DNA of 64,000 nucleotides, taken from positions 1,178,001-1,242,000 of the forward strand of contig NZ_CP101291.1 of assembly GCF_024300645.1 (NCBI RefSeq), written 5' to 3'. Position numbers and translations under genes: made by a program. Of the stretch, positions 18,668 to 27,586 are shown piece by piece. Source of the stretch: Alteromonas sp. LMIT006. Lineage in GTDB: Bacteria; Pseudomonadota; Gammaproteobacteria; Enterobacterales; Alteromonadaceae. Position 1 is the stretch's first letter, and each line of letters opens with the position of its first letter. Below the pieces are notes generated by a model. That model was not told the DNA's origin. It did not search any database and worked only from the letters and a program-made list of their open reading frames with translations.

Positions 18668-20365
18668 ATGCATTTCCTCGGGTTCGCACAGCATCTATTT
18701 CGGTTTCGCAAGGCTAATGCGTTTTATTTTTTATCTGCATTTAGTGCATACGTCGTTGTTATCTCTTTTCTTATTCTAATTGCAACATTGGTCATTCGTT
18801 CATTTCCAGTAATTACTACCCCAAACTATGAACTCAAAGCCGAACCATTGGTAGCGATGGAACAACAGGACATAGATGCAACAGCGACAAACACCAATGG
18901 CAAAACAGGTCTAACACTCAAATACACAGCGGGTCAATTAGAATTATTTGATGCAAATACATTCGTGTCAGCAACTCCTTTTATCGAAGTTGCTGAGATA
19001 TTTCCAAGTAACATACCATACGTATTTTACCTTGTTGTCGCTAGGGATAGAGAGCCTCAACAACTATTAAGAGTTCATTGGCAAGCAAATAAACCACTGC
19101 AATTCCTGCAGCTTTTTGATCTGAGTTATGAGCAAGCATTGGTTGCAGTCATTGAATCTGATATCCATAACATCGTTCATCTGTTACTACACAACAATGG
19201 CCTCACTGAGCTGGTCATGCTTAATTTGGTGACGGCTGAAGAGTTGACTCGGATAGAACTAGAAGGTGTTGGGGCATTACATTTGGCCGACCGTGATGCG
19301 ATTCATTTGCGCATTCGCGATGAAATCACAACGGTTGCAGTACTTAATTTAGAAGCCAGTGTCACGTTTAAGGAATTATTTTTACCACACGCATTTCCCG
19401 GTTATGACAGTGCCACTATGGCTTGGCAAACCAATCCAGCTCAAGATTATCAATTGCGTAAATACAATATTATGCCGTTGTTAATTGGCAGTTTAAAAGC
19501 GGCAGCGCTTGCTCTTGTCGTCGCTATCCCTATTTCTCTAGGTGCAGCGGTATACGTTGGATTCTTAGCCAAAACCAGTGCCAGAATCTGGCTCAAACCC
19601 ATGATTGAAGTGCTTGAGTCTATTCCCGCTGTCATTATAGGACTGATTGCAGCAACTGTTTTGTTTAATGTTGCGGCTGGGATATTGTGGAGTGTAGTGA
19701 GCGTCATTGTGTTCATGCCAATATACATGTGTGTCTGCGCGGTGCTATATCAGATTGCCAAACGCTCTAAATTTGAACATATATTTATTCGTTTTGAATT
19801 ACTGATTGTGGTGTTGAGCTTACTCTGTTTTTTATGGTTATCGAGTGTTTTCGGGACTTGGTTCTCATCATTGGATGGGGTGCAAAGTGTGACGCCGAGT
19901 AATCAAATTATGCTTATCGTTGCACTGGGTTTGGGCGTAGGTATTGCACCGACTATTTTTTCTTTGGCAGAGGATGCAATAAACGGTGTGCCCAATGCAA
20001 TGATCAAAGCGTCCTATGCACTTGGTGCTACGCGGGTGCAAACGTTGTTGCAAATTGTCTTATTTACGGCATTTCCAGGGCTAATGGCTGCCGTTATGCT
20101 CGGTTTTGGTCGTGCCTTTGGTGAAACTATGATTGTGCTGATGGTGTCCGGGAATACACCGATAGCGGATTGGGAAATATTTACCGGTCTGCGTGCGTTA
20201 ACGGCAAATTTGGTAATTGAAATGCCGGAGGCAAATTCGCAAAATAGCCATCTGGTTGTGTTGTTTTTTACGGCATTGATGCTGTTCTTATTCACCTTTG
20301 TACTCAATTGTTTTGCTGAGTGGTTGCGCCGACTCAATCAACAGGCTCGAGGTGGGCAACGATGA
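18668..20365 (+). CDS. pstC: Phosphate ABC transporter permease PstC, long form
   Basis: Inner-membrane permease of the high-affinity phosphate importer. 565 residues against about 320 in E. coli. After TM1 (about 28-50) comes a soluble, probably periplasmic, insert of some 200 residues. The permease domain starts near residue 260 (LLIGSLKAAALALVVAIPIS). It contains the EAA-like loop with ASYALGATRVQTLLQIVLF near residue 450 and further helices. No pstS precedes it. First gene of pstC-pstA-pstB-phoU; its stop overlaps the pstA start. Confidence 0.92.
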   Translation: MHFLGFAQHLFRFRKANAFYFLSAFSAYVVVISFLILIATLVIRSFPVITTPNYELKAEPLVAMEQQDIDATATNTNGKTGLTLKYTAGQLELFDANTFVSATPFIEVAEIFPSNIPYVFYLVVARDREPQQLLRVHWQANKPLQFLQLFDLSYEQALVAVIESDIHNIVHLLLHNNGLTELVMLNLVTAEELTRIELEGVGALHLADRDAIHLRIRDEITTVAVLNLEASVTFKELFLPHAFPGYDSATMAWQTNPAQDYQLRKYNIMPLLIGSLKAAALALVVAIPISLGAAVYVGFLAKTSARIWLKPMIEVLESIPAVIIGLIAATVLFNVAAGILWSVVSVIVFMPIYMCVCAVLYQIAKRSKFEHIFIRFELLIVVLSLLCFLWLSSVFGTWFSSLDGVQSVTPSNQIMLIVALGLGVGIAPTIFSLAEDAINGVPNAMIKASYALGATRVQTLLQIVLFTAFPGLMAAVMLGFGRAFGETMIVLMVSGNTPIADWEIFTGLRALTANLVIEMPEANSQNSHLVVLFFTALMLFLFTFVLNCFAEWLRRLNQQARGGQR

Positions 20366-21882
20366 TGATGTCCGTGTCTTGGTTTAAACGCTTCTGCGCA
20401 GTCAACATTCCATTAGTGGCTACAGCATTGCTGACGGTTTCATTATTATCCATTCTGTTACTTGTTATCAGTAAGGGGATGACCCATTTTTCAGTCAAGC
20501 CGATTTACCAAGTATCTCATTCTAGTTTTGCTTCGCCGGTACTAGGCATGGTCCAAAACCATGGGGCTAAGGAAACAAATATATTTTGGTTTGACCCCAT
20601 AGCGAAAGAGTTACAAAGCAGTCGATTGGCGCTTTCTGAGCCGCAAATCACGCTTCATCAACAAACCTTTGTACTAAAAACTCGAACAGGTAATTTGCTT
20701 TTTGCACAAGGTCTAATGTTAGGTGACCAACCATTTAGCAAGGAGGCTTGGCAAAGGCTTTTAGATGAGAATAACGCACTTACCGAACAAATTGAGCAGC
20801 TCAATACAATAATTTACCCATTAGAACTCCGGTTCGCTCAATATAGTGAGCAAAATATCCCTTTATCAGCACCCGTATTTGCACGTTTACAAGCTGAATT
20901 AGAAACCTTACACGAACAAAAAAGACATTTGCAAAAAAAGCAACAACAAAACCGCACGGTTATCCAATTTTCAGATGGGGCAACAGCTGATTTTCCAATA
21001 TCAGAGATTGCATTGATTTGGCAGCCAAATGCGATGTCATTTGGCGAAAAAATGTGGTTCAGTATGGGGGAGTTTTGGCGTTTCATCACGAGTGATCATC
21101 AAGCAATAAGTGGTAGTGCAGGGATCTTTCCTGCTCTATTTGGTACGGTTCTGATGGTTTTTTTGATGACAGTGTTTGTTATGCCAATTGGCGTATTGAC
21201 CGCTATTTATCTGCATGAGTATGCCCCTGATAATCATTTTGTATCAGGAATCCGGGTGATCATTATCAATCTTGCAGGGATCCCATCAATCGTATACGGA
21301 GTGTTCGGTTTGGGCTTGTTCATAATGGGGTTGGGGACGCAGATAGACCAAATTTTTTATGCGCAAAACTTGCCGAGCCCCACCTTTGGTACACCTGGTA
21401 TTTTGTGGGCATCAATCACTATGGCGCTGTTGACTTTACCAACTGTGATTGTCGCAACAGAAGAAGGGTTACAACAAGTACCTCAAACTTTGCGCAATGG
21501 CGCACTTGCATTAGGCGCCACAAAATACGAGGCGATTCGTTTTAATGTCTTACCCATGGCCTCTCCAAATATCTTGACGGGCGCGATTTTATCTATTGCC
21601 CGTGCAGCCAGTGAAGTGGCCCCTCTTTTGCTGGTTGGTGCAGTGATTTACGCGCCGACGTTACCCGTTGACGACATTTTTCCCTACCTTCATCTTGAAC
21701 GTCAATTTATGCATCTTGGCGTATTGATTTTTGATAGCGTCTTTCATTCTGCAAATACCTTTGACAGCCAATCAATGATGTTTGCGATTTGTTTACTTTT
21801 GATTATAGTGGTTCTAAGTTTGAATGTGCTGGCAGCTATTTTACGTGCCAAGTTGCGTCGCAGATATGAAAGGTATAGTTAA
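20362..21882 (+). CDS. pstA: Phosphate ABC transporter permease PstA, long form
   Basis: Second permease of the Pst importer. About 506 residues when started at the first of three adjacent ATGs (20362, 20365, 20368), where the ATGA overlap with the pstC stop suggests coupling. E. coli PstA is about 296. TM1 is near residues 15-38. A soluble insert follows, with a predicted coiled coil around residues 130-195, rich in Glu, Gln and Leu. The permease domain begins near residue 250, with the loop GALALGATKYEAIRFNVLP. An in-frame GTG further upstream inside pstC is rejected. ATP coupling is through PstB. Confidence 0.92.
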   Translation: MMMSVSWFKRFCAVNIPLVATALLTVSLLSILLLVISKGMTHFSVKPIYQVSHSSFASPVLGMVQNHGAKETNIFWFDPIAKELQSSRLALSEPQITLHQQTFVLKTRTGNLLFAQGLMLGDQPFSKEAWQRLLDENNALTEQIEQLNTIIYPLELRFAQYSEQNIPLSAPVFARLQAELETLHEQKRHLQKKQQQNRTVIQFSDGATADFPISEIALIWQPNAMSFGEKMWFSMGEFWRFITSDHQAISGSAGIFPALFGTVLMVFLMTVFVMPIGVLTAIYLHEYAPDNHFVSGIRVIIINLAGIPSIVYGVFGLGLFIMGLGTQIDQIFYAQNLPSPTFGTPGILWASITMALLTLPTVIVATEEGLQQVPQTLRNGALALGATKYEAIRFNVLPMASPNILTGAILSIARAASEVAPLLLVGAVIYAPTLPVDDIFPYLHLERQFMHLGVLIFDSVFHSANTFDSQSMMFAICLLLIIVVLSLNVLAAILRAKLRRRYERYS

Positions 21883-22689
21883 ATGGTTAAGTTGTTTAAA
21901 AGTACAAAGCCTGCTCTCAAAAAGCTAAGCACCGAAGATATTTCTGTCGAAATAAGCGACTTGTGGGTTTATTTTGGCAAGAAAACGGTTTTGCGGGATA
22001 TCTCCATGGTGATCCCTAAGAATCGCATTACCAGTTTTATCGGGCAAAGTGGATGCGGTAAAACGACTTTGATCAGTAGTATGAATCGCATGAATGATTT
22101 GAACAAAAACCACCGTTGCACCGGAAGCATCACCATTGATGGGCAAAATATACACAGCAAAAACATTCATGTTGCCAAACTGAGAACTCAGGTAGGTATG
22201 GTCTTCCAGACGCCGAATCCATTCCCAATGTCTATTTATGATAACGTTGCGTTTGGATTGCGCTTGCAAAAACAAATTCCTCGACGTCAACTTGATGAAG
22301 CCGTAGAGAAAGCGTTACAGAGTGCAGTATTGTGGGATGAGGTTAAGGATCAGTTATTTGCTTCAGCCTCTATTTTGTCAGGTGGTCAACAACAAAGGCT
22401 AATGATTGCGCGTGCATTGGCATTAAAACCAAAGATTTTATTGTTAGATGAACCCACTTCAGCATTAGATCCTCTAGCTACCTTACATATTGAAGAATTG
22501 ATGCAAACCCTTAAAAAAAATACCACTATTGTCATGATCACGCATAATATGCAGCAAGCTGCTCGGTTATCTGATTACACTGCGTTTTTCCATCAGGGGG
22601 AGTTGGTTGAATACGCAGATTCAGATAAGCTTTTTACTCAGCCTAAACACAAGCAAACGGAAGATTATATTACGGGGCGCTATGGCTAA
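21883..22689 (+). CDS. pstB: Phosphate ABC transporter ATPase PstB
   Basis: ATP-hydrolysing subunit of the Pst importer. 268 residues. Walker [11 protein letters not shown], the Pst-typical Q-loop [20 protein letters not shown] signature LSGGQQQR and Walker [12 protein letters not shown] are all intact. The start ATG follows directly on the pstA stop and the 3' end overlaps phoU by 8 bp. Confidence 0.97.
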   Translation: MVKLFKSTKPALKKLSTEDISVEISDLWVYFGKKTVLRDISMVIPKNRITSFIGQSGCGKTTLISSMNRMNDLNKNHRCTGSITIDGQNIHSKNIHVAKLRTQVGMVFQTPNPFPMSIYDNVAFGLRLQKQIPRRQLDEAVEKALQSAVLWDEVKDQLFASASILSGGQQQRLMIARALALKPKILLLDEPTSALDPLATLHIEELMQTLKKNTTIVMITHNMQQAARLSDYTAFFHQGELVEYADSDKLFTQPKHKQTEDYITGRYG

Positions 22690-23416
22690 TTTTTCAAATA
22701 ATACGCGTTTTAATTCACACATATCGCGAACGTTTAATCGTGAACTTGAAGATTTGCGCAATGCTGTGCTGGTCATGGGAGGCGAAATTGAGGTGCAATA
22801 CCAAGATGCCTTAGAGGCATTGTTGCAGCACGATATCAAACTCGCCGAAAAAGTCATCTTAAATGACGTTAAAATTAACGCAATGGAAGTTGAAATCGAC
22901 AGTGAATGTTTGCGTATTTTGGCTATCAGAAACCCGACTGCGAGTGATTTGAGATTAGTGATGACGGTCTCAAAAATGGTAATAGAATTGGAAAGAATGG
23001 GTGATGAAATAGAAAAAATAGCCCAATTTGTTAATTCAACCGAATTTGTTTACAGCGACGAACTTAAGTTGGGTATCACACATATGGCGCAAGATGTGCA
23101 GACTATCCTACGTGATACATTTAATGCGTTTGCTAGGCAAGATCTCAAAACCACCATGAAAATATTTGCTCTAGAGCGTTTGATCGATGAAAAATACAAC
23201 GAGCTGCGCTTACAACTTGAGCAAGAAATACAACAAAATGTCCAGCATATTCATTATTGGCTCGATGTTAATACGCTCATTCGCTCTTTTGAACGCATTG
23301 CTGACCGTTGTATAAACCTTTGTGAATACTTAGTTTATTTAGCTGGTGGAAAAGATTTGCGGCATAATAGTGGCAAAAAAATTCAGAAAAAAATCCAAGC
23401 ACTGATTAAGTCATAA
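22682..23416 (+). CDS. phoU: Phosphate signalling protein PhoU
   Basis: Negative regulator linking the Pst transporter to the PhoR/PhoB two-component system. 244 residues from ATG 22682 (start [21 protein letters not shown]), which overlaps the pstB stop region. An upstream in-frame start inside pstB is rejected because PhoU proteins begin at this helix. Two three-helix repeats each carry the metal-binding ExxxDxxxD type motif ([13 protein letters not shown] and [15 protein letters not shown]). Last gene of the pst operon; phoR/phoB are not in the window. Confidence 0.96.
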   Translation: MANFSNNTRFNSHISRTFNRELEDLRNAVLVMGGEIEVQYQDALEALLQHDIKLAEKVILNDVKINAMEVEIDSECLRILAIRNPTASDLRLVMTVSKMVIELERMGDEIEKIAQFVNSTEFVYSDELKLGITHMAQDVQTILRDTFNAFARQDLKTTMKIFALERLIDEKYNELRLQLEQEIQQNVQHIHYWLDVNTLIRSFERIADRCINLCEYLVYLAGGKDLRHNSGKKIQKKIQALIKS

Positions 23417-23446
23417 AAGTTTAACTTAAGTTTTTCGTACATAAAC

Positions 23447-23452
23447 TATAAT
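23447..23452 (+). promoter_or_regulatory. Possible -10 element upstream of pit
   Basis: A perfect TATAAT lies 63 bp before the GTG start of the Pit permease gene, in the 98-bp gap after phoU. No good -35 is found at 16-18 bp. It may give the permease gene its own promoter separate from the pst operon. Confidence 0.3.
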
Positions 23453-23514
23453 AGAACAAAATTTTTGTGTATCATCCGCACTTTATCTGACTTGTCCCGA
23501 CGAAAGGCTGAGCT

Positions 23515-24783
23515 GTGACAATTTTAGAAACCTATGGTTTATTACTCATCTTACTAGCTGCTGGCGTGGGCTTTCTCATGGCTTGGGGCATAGGAGCAAA
23601 TGACGTTGCCAATGCCATGGGCACATCGGTAGGCTCAAAAGCTTTAACTCTAAAACAAGCCGTACTCATTGCTATGGTGTTTGAATTTGCAGGTGCCTAT
23701 CTAGCTGGTGGAGAAGTCACCTCCACTATCCGTAAAGGCATCATTGATACGGCCTATTTCGTCGACATACCACATTACCTTGTATTAGGTATGATCTCTG
23801 CTCTCTTATCTGCGGGTATTTGGTTGGCCGTGGCGTCGTATTATGGCTGGCCGGTGTCGACGACCCATTCTATTATTGGTGCTATTATCGGTTTTACTGC
23901 CGTTGGAGTCAGTGCAGACGCTGTTGCATGGGGAAAAGTAGGTGGTATTGTCGGGAGCTGGGTTATCACGCCAGCTATTTCAGGTGTGATTGCCTATTTA
24001 CTGTATATCAGTGCCAAACGTATTATCTTTGATGCCGTGGATCCAATCGCTGCGGCAAAGCGATTTGTCCCGATTTACATGGCGTTAGCTGGCTTTATGA
24101 TGTCGTTGGTTACCATTAAAAAAGGGCTGAAGCACGTTGGTTTAGGGCTTGATACCGTGACTGGTTACACTATGGCAGTGGTCATAGGAATAGGTGTCGC
24201 TATCATTGGGAAATACGCAATATCTCGTATTCGTTTCAAAGAAAACGCTTCAAGCGAAGAACAAAATCGAGCAATCGAAAAAATCTTTGCGATTTTAATG
24301 ATCTTAACCGCTTGTTGTATGGCATTTGCACATGGCTCAAATGATGTGGCAAATGCGATTGGACCATTGGCTGCAGTCATCAGTGTAGTCAACTCAGGTG
24401 GGCAGATTAATGCTACTGCACCTCTAGAATGGTGGGTATTACCTCTTGGTGGCATTGGCATTGTTGCAGGGCTTGCACTTTTTGGTCATCGTGTCATCAA
24501 GACGATAGGTTCGAATATAACCCATCTCACTCCGTCTAAAGGTTTTGCTGCAGAATTAGCAGCTGCAACAACCGTCGTTGTTGCATCGGGTACGGGGTTG
24601 CCGATATCGACTACGCAAACACTTGTCGGGGCCGTAATTGGCGTCGGTTTAGCAAGAGGGATTGCGGCTCTCGATTTAGAGACATTTAAGAAGATTGCGA
24701 TTTCTTGGGTGGTAACATTACCTACCGGTGCTGTACTATCGATTGTGTTTTTCTTTATTCTTAAGTGGTTGTTTGGTGTATAA
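23515..24783 (+). CDS. Pit-family low-affinity inorganic phosphate permease
   Basis: Ion-driven phosphate transporter of the inner membrane. 422 residues with about 10-11 hydrophobic segments. The two internal repeats carry the family signature, GANDVANAMGTSVGSKALTL near residue 27 and AHGSNDVANAIGPLAAV near residue 268. Starts at GTG after a GAAAGG ribosome site. It follows the pst-phoU operon, so high- and low-affinity uptake are neighbours here. The ion (proton or sodium) cannot be told from sequence. Confidence 0.93.
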   Translation: MTILETYGLLLILLAAGVGFLMAWGIGANDVANAMGTSVGSKALTLKQAVLIAMVFEFAGAYLAGGEVTSTIRKGIIDTAYFVDIPHYLVLGMISALLSAGIWLAVASYYGWPVSTTHSIIGAIIGFTAVGVSADAVAWGKVGGIVGSWVITPAISGVIAYLLYISAKRIIFDAVDPIAAAKRFVPIYMALAGFMMSLVTIKKGLKHVGLGLDTVTGYTMAVVIGIGVAIIGKYAISRIRFKENASSEEQNRAIEKIFAILMILTACCMAFAHGSNDVANAIGPLAAVISVVNSGGQINATAPLEWWVLPLGGIGIVAGLALFGHRVIKTIGSNITHLTPSKGFAAELAAATTVVVASGTGLPISTTQTLVGAVIGVGLARGIAALDLETFKKIAISWVVTLPTGAVLSIVFFFILKWLFGV

Positions 24784-24797
24784 CTGAGGACTGGACG

Positions 24798-25721
24798 ATG
24801 AAATGGCCGAACTTGAAACATCTGCATTATTTGGTCGTTTTACACGAAGAGCAACATTTTCATCGAGCGGCCAAACGATGTTTTATAGGGCAATCCACAT
24901 TATCAGCGGCCATTCAAAACTTGGAAGAGCAATGTGCGTCGCAAATACTCGAACGTGATAATAAGCAGTTTGTGTTCACGCGGTTCGGGGAAAACTTAGT
25001 TGCTCAAGCCAAGCAACTCTTGTCTCATGCGGAAGAAGTTTCAGCATATGCCAATACTGGAGGCCAATGGCAACAGTCTACGGTTTCTATTGGTGTAATA
25101 CCTACCATAGCGCCATTTATCTTTACTGATATATTGACCCTCGCAAAACAAACTTATCCTCAGATGAGCCTGGCGTTGAGCGAGGATACTTCTGCAAATC
25201 TAGTGCAACAGCTCAGCGATGGTAAAATGGATGCGGTAATCCTCGCTTTACCTTATCCAATACCAAACTGTCGCCATCGTGTCTTGGGGCACGACCCATT
25301 TTTCTTGGTTGGACGTCAGGAATCTATTGCCCACTTACCTAAACCAATTGACTTTGCCAGCTTACCTCGTGAAAGTGTCTTTTTGTTGCATGCAGAACAC
25401 TGCATGACTGAGCATGCGGTATCCGCGTGTCAAATTGCCTATCAAGAACAAGTCAGTCACCTTGCTGCCAGTAACATTTTGACCTTACTCCAACTTGCTC
25501 AACACCAAAATGGTTTCACATTTATACCGCAATTAGCCAAGCGTAAGGGTATTTTGGACAATACCCAGCTAAGTGCTGTTTCTGCAGGCGATGAAGCATA
25601 TCGTGAAATAGCTTTGGTTTGGCGTAATACTTCTCAGCGATCTGAAATGTTTTCGTCATTGGCTTCGTTATTTGCAGAGGTCATGCCCATTCCATTATTA
25701 TCAAATAACCAACAATTTTAA
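24798..25721 (+). CDS. oxyR: OxyR-type LysR family hydrogen peroxide regulator
   Basis: LysR-family transcription factor, 307 residues from ATG 24798 (start MKWPNLKHLHYLVVL). The N-terminal winged helix-turn-helix spans about residues 1-60 (HRAAKRCFIGQSTLSAAIQNLEE). The effector domain has EHCMTEHAVSAC, with two Cys ten residues apart, matching the spacing and context of the redox pair (Cys199/Cys208 in E. coli OxyR). That supports peroxide sensing through a disulfide. 14 bp downstream of the pit gene. Typical targets (katG, ahpCF) are not in the window. Confidence 0.85.
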   Translation: MKWPNLKHLHYLVVLHEEQHFHRAAKRCFIGQSTLSAAIQNLEEQCASQILERDNKQFVFTRFGENLVAQAKQLLSHAEEVSAYANTGGQWQQSTVSIGVIPTIAPFIFTDILTLAKQTYPQMSLALSEDTSANLVQQLSDGKMDAVILALPYPIPNCRHRVLGHDPFFLVGRQESIAHLPKPIDFASLPRESVFLLHAEHCMTEHAVSACQIAYQEQVSHLAASNILTLLQLAQHQNGFTFIPQLAKRKGILDNTQLSAVSAGDEAYREIALVWRNTSQRSEMFSSLASLFAEVMPIPLLSNNQQF

Positions 25722-25785
25722 ACTTTTAGCTAATAATAATTATTGTACTTTTCATCTATATTTAAACAAATATTTTGAGAAGACT

Positions 25786-26301
25786 ATGATTTCACATAAC
25801 CTGCTCCAACTGCAAAAGAAGCAACAAACCTTTGAGGTGACGATAGAACCGACACTTCTGAGTACTTTAAAGTTATCTGTCGATGAAACGATGGAACTCC
25901 TTAGAGTATCTGGTGCTGGAATAGTGCTATTGCAACACGAGAAGTTAAGGATGGTCGTTGCCTCTGATAAAGCTTTATCAAAAATTGAACCAAGTCAATT
26001 TTATACTCAACAAACGATTAAACAAAATAGAATTAATGAGATTATGATGCCGTTTGGCTGTCATCAAGGAGACCATAAAGAAGACAAATTCTTTCAGCAA
26101 ATTTACTACTATCACGGGATCCCAATTCGCAGTCAAGATGGTCATTGCATAGGGTGTTTATTCGTGATTAATAATAAGCATTGTTCGTTATCGGCATTAG
26201 AGCGAAAAACGTTTTCTCTATTGCATAGGGCTCTTCAATTAACGATCTCAATGCATGCGCAGCAACAAATCACTACTCGGTTCTTGCAAACGCATTCTTG
26301 A
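25786..26301 (+). CDS. GAF-domain protein of unknown role
   Basis: 171 residues from ATG 25786 preceded by GAGAAG; a longer in-frame reading starting inside oxyR is rejected. Residues about 30-160 look like a single GAF domain: a sensor-like core with SGAGIVLLQHEKLRMVVAS and the terminal block GIPIRSQDGHCIGCLFVINN, a pattern typical of GAF modules. No catalytic or output domain is attached, so it would act as a stand-alone small-molecule or partner-binding protein. AT-richer than its neighbours. The ligand is unknown. Confidence 0.7.
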   Translation: MISHNLLQLQKKQQTFEVTIEPTLLSTLKLSVDETMELLRVSGAGIVLLQHEKLRMVVASDKALSKIEPSQFYTQQTIKQNRINEIMMPFGCHQGDHKEDKFFQQIYYYHGIPIRSQDGHCIGCLFVINNKHCSLSALERKTFSLLHRALQLTISMHAQQQITTRFLQTHS

Positions 26302-26439
26302 TTTGTATGATGCAACATTGGAAATCGCTCCTTTTTGGTCATCTCATAAAATTTCCATATTCTGGCCCAATCAATAATAATTATTTGGCATCCTTTCAGT
26401 TTCCAGTTAATCTTAAATAAAACATAAAATTAGGTCATT

Positions 26440-27564
26440 ATGGAACAAAAAGTAGTTATAAGTGGTTCTGGACTTTTTACCCCTGAGCATTCAATTAGTA
26501 ATGAAGAACTCGTTGATAGCTATAATCGGTATGCAGCACAAATCAATCAACAAAACGCCGAGGCAATTGAAGCGGGTACCGTCGTGGCATTGCCATATTC
26601 TAGTGCCGATTTTATTCACAAAGCCAGTGGCATTCGTTCTCGTTATATATACCAAAAAGAGGGCGCGCTCGATATTGATAGAATGCGCCCAAAGATTACG
26701 CCTCGGGCAGATGACGAATTATCACATCAAGCTGAGATGGGGCTTGCAGCAGCTCGAGACGCTCTGGCAAATGCCAACAAGTCCGCCAATGACATCGATT
26801 GCATCATTGTGTCTTGTGCTTACACTCAGCGAGCTTATCCTGCGATTGCAATAGAGATTCAACATGCGCTTGGTGTTCAGGGTTTCGCTTTTGATATGTT
26901 AGTAGCATGTTCTGCTGCGACGTTTGGAGTGCATCGTGCATTTGAGATGGTCAAAGCGGGTACGGCGAACTCCGTGTTAGTGATCAATCCAGAGTTGGTC
27001 TCACCACAGGTGAATTATAAGGATCGGGATAGTCATTTTATTTTTGGTGATGTTGCAACCGCGATGGTTATTGAGAGAGCAGAAACAGCTAGCTCAGCGC
27101 ATGTTCATAAGGTTTTGAGCACCAAAGCCGTCACTCAATATTCGAATAACATTCGTTCTAATTTTAGTTACTTAAATCACGCGACTGATTTAGCGCCATT
27201 TGCTGCCGATATGTTATTTCACCAAGAAGGTAGAAAGGTGTTCAAAGAAGTCTGCCCAATGGCCGCTGCGCATATTGAGTCGCATTTAGGCGCACATCAA
27301 TTAGTACCAAACGACGTTAAAAAATGGTTTTTGCATCAAGCGAACATCAATATGAATACGCTAATCATTAAAAAATTACTTGGTAGAGAAGCTGATAAAG
27401 ATGAGGCCCCCATTGTACTAGACACTTATGCCAACACAGCCTCGGCCGGCTCAATTATCGCATTTCACTTGCACCAATCCTCCTTGCTTTCGCAAGAGTA
27501 CAGCTTACTCTGTTCGTTTGGTGCGGGATACTCCATAGGGAGTTTGGTGTTACAAAAGGAATAA
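26440..27564 (+). CDS. Beta-ketoacyl-ACP synthase III-like enzyme
   Basis: Thiolase-fold condensing enzyme, 374 residues, longer than housekeeping FabH (about 317) because of insertions near the N-terminus (residues about 25-75). The catalytic triad is visible: Cys in MLVACSAATFGVHRAF, His in WFLHQANINMN and Asn in YANTASAGSI. It belongs to the FabH-like group in gammaproteobacteria that can start fatty-acid synthesis from non-acetyl primers. It is not in a fab cluster; it precedes prsK by 22 bp and may share its transcript. The substrate is not predictable. Confidence 0.88.
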   Translation: MEQKVVISGSGLFTPEHSISNEELVDSYNRYAAQINQQNAEAIEAGTVVALPYSSADFIHKASGIRSRYIYQKEGALDIDRMRPKITPRADDELSHQAEMGLAAARDALANANKSANDIDCIIVSCAYTQRAYPAIAIEIQHALGVQGFAFDMLVACSAATFGVHRAFEMVKAGTANSVLVINPELVSPQVNYKDRDSHFIFGDVATAMVIERAETASSAHVHKVLSTKAVTQYSNNIRSNFSYLNHATDLAPFAADMLFHQEGRKVFKEVCPMAAAHIESHLGAHQLVPNDVKKWFLHQANINMNTLIIKKLLGREADKDEAPIVLDTYANTASAGSIIAFHLHQSSLLSQEYSLLCSFGAGYSIGSLVLQKE

Positions 27565-27586
27565 CTAACCATGCAAGGATGCAATA

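Noticed and set aside
24798-25721. Generic LysR regulator instead of OxyR
   Set aside because: The HC-x8-C pair in the effector domain matches the OxyR redox cysteines, so the OxyR call is preferred.
26307-26420. 37-codon frame between the GAF gene and the KAS III gene
   Set aside because: No ribosome site before either ATG and an AT-rich composition typical of intergenic DNA; probably chance.
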